Shown one piece after another: positions 32,738 to 32,852 of a stretch of DNA of 32,852 bases. The first letter of the stretch is position 1. Every line of letters begins with the position of its first letter. Both the position numbers and the translations under genes were made by a program. Origin of the DNA: Streptococcus sp. 121 (GTDB lineage: Bacteria > Bacillota > Bacilli > Lactobacillales > Streptococcaceae); contig NZ_JAEMED010000020.1 of the NCBI RefSeq assembly GCF_016458205.1, positions 1 through 32,852 of the forward strand. Reading direction: 5' to 3'. Below the pieces are notes generated by a model. It worked only from the letters and a program-made list of their open reading frames with translations, was not told the DNA's origin and made no database searches.

Positions 32738-32852
32738 TTAAGGGTGTTGCCGCATCCCTAATGCTTTTACTGCTTCATAAGTTTGATGTGTTTTCAAAAG
32801 TTTGTAGACAATTCTTAGTATCTTATGAGCACAAGCGATAACAGCCTTCATC
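32738..32852 (-). CDS. IS110-family transposase, C-terminal fragment (runs off the window)
   Basis: On the minus strand the frame from the window edge reads MKAVIACAHKILRIVYKLL then KTHQTYEAVKALGMRQHP, then TAA (32738-32740). The KAVIA-AHKILRIVYKLLK pattern is typical for the end of IS110/IS1111 transposases (DEDD catalytic plus Transposase_20 domains lie further right). Only 37 to 38 codons are within the window, so intactness cannot be judged. Confidence 0.75.
   Translation of the reverse strand, partial: MKAVIACAHKILRIVYKLLKTHQTYEAVKALGMRQHP

Overview
The window reads as a chromosomal segment of a Streptococcus. The evidence is a 5S rRNA gene followed by a typical streptococcal tRNA run, an adcRCBA zinc operon, a sigma-X type competence pilus operon followed by comYH and ackA, a folT gene under a tetrahydrofolate riboswitch, and CIRCE-controlled groESL. 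The species cannot be fixed from sequence reading alone.

Layout. 1-1250: the end of an rRNA operon (5S) with twelve tRNA genes (Val, Gly, Ile, Glu, Ser, fMet, Phe, Tyr, Trp, His, Gln, Leu) and a terminator. 1300-5745: orphan ispE, then adcR-adcC-adcB-adcA, with two AdcR-like operator boxes at the promoter. 5840-9730: a large cell-wall hyaluronate lyase behind a strong promoter that carries a cre-like site. 9917-12077: an AEC-family permease and a D-2-hydroxyacid dehydrogenase, a plausible pair for 2-hydroxyacid transport and oxidation/reduction. 12086-15721: comGA to comGG, with a near-consensus competence box. 15740-18650: comYH methyltransferase and ackA, separated by a 431-bp element with perfect terminal inverted repeats; the element is flanked by an identical 226-bp duplication of the comYH 3' end plus the ackA promoter region.

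18700-21900: THF riboswitch and folT, pepA on the minus strand, then a small DUF4651-like protein, a thioredoxin-like protein and a YtpR-like tRNA-binding protein. 21900-22500: a gene-free stretch packed with perfect hairpins, some in repeated modules. 22507-25140: ssbB, groES and groEL with CIRCE. 25187-27950: a secreted LysM/Ser-rich protein, an unknown membrane-anchored protein and an alpha/beta-hydrolase-like protein. 27990-30895: an ABC-2 type exporter pair followed by an MFS transporter.

30900-32852 is strikingly AT-rich and looks acquired. A strong promoter drives a 43-codon gene whose peptide carries the motif QETCYD twice, exactly 22 residues apart, each followed by an aromatic residue. 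A terminator-like hairpin follows, then an unrecognised 136-residue protein, then a membrane protein that resembles an MFS exporter but stops after about nine or ten helices. The C-terminal end of an IS110-family transposase follows on the opposite strand. I infer a peptide-secretion or RiPP-like cassette that was interrupted by the insertion sequence. It is the best candidate in the window for an undescribed system. No modification enzyme is visible inside the window, so the chemistry is unknown.
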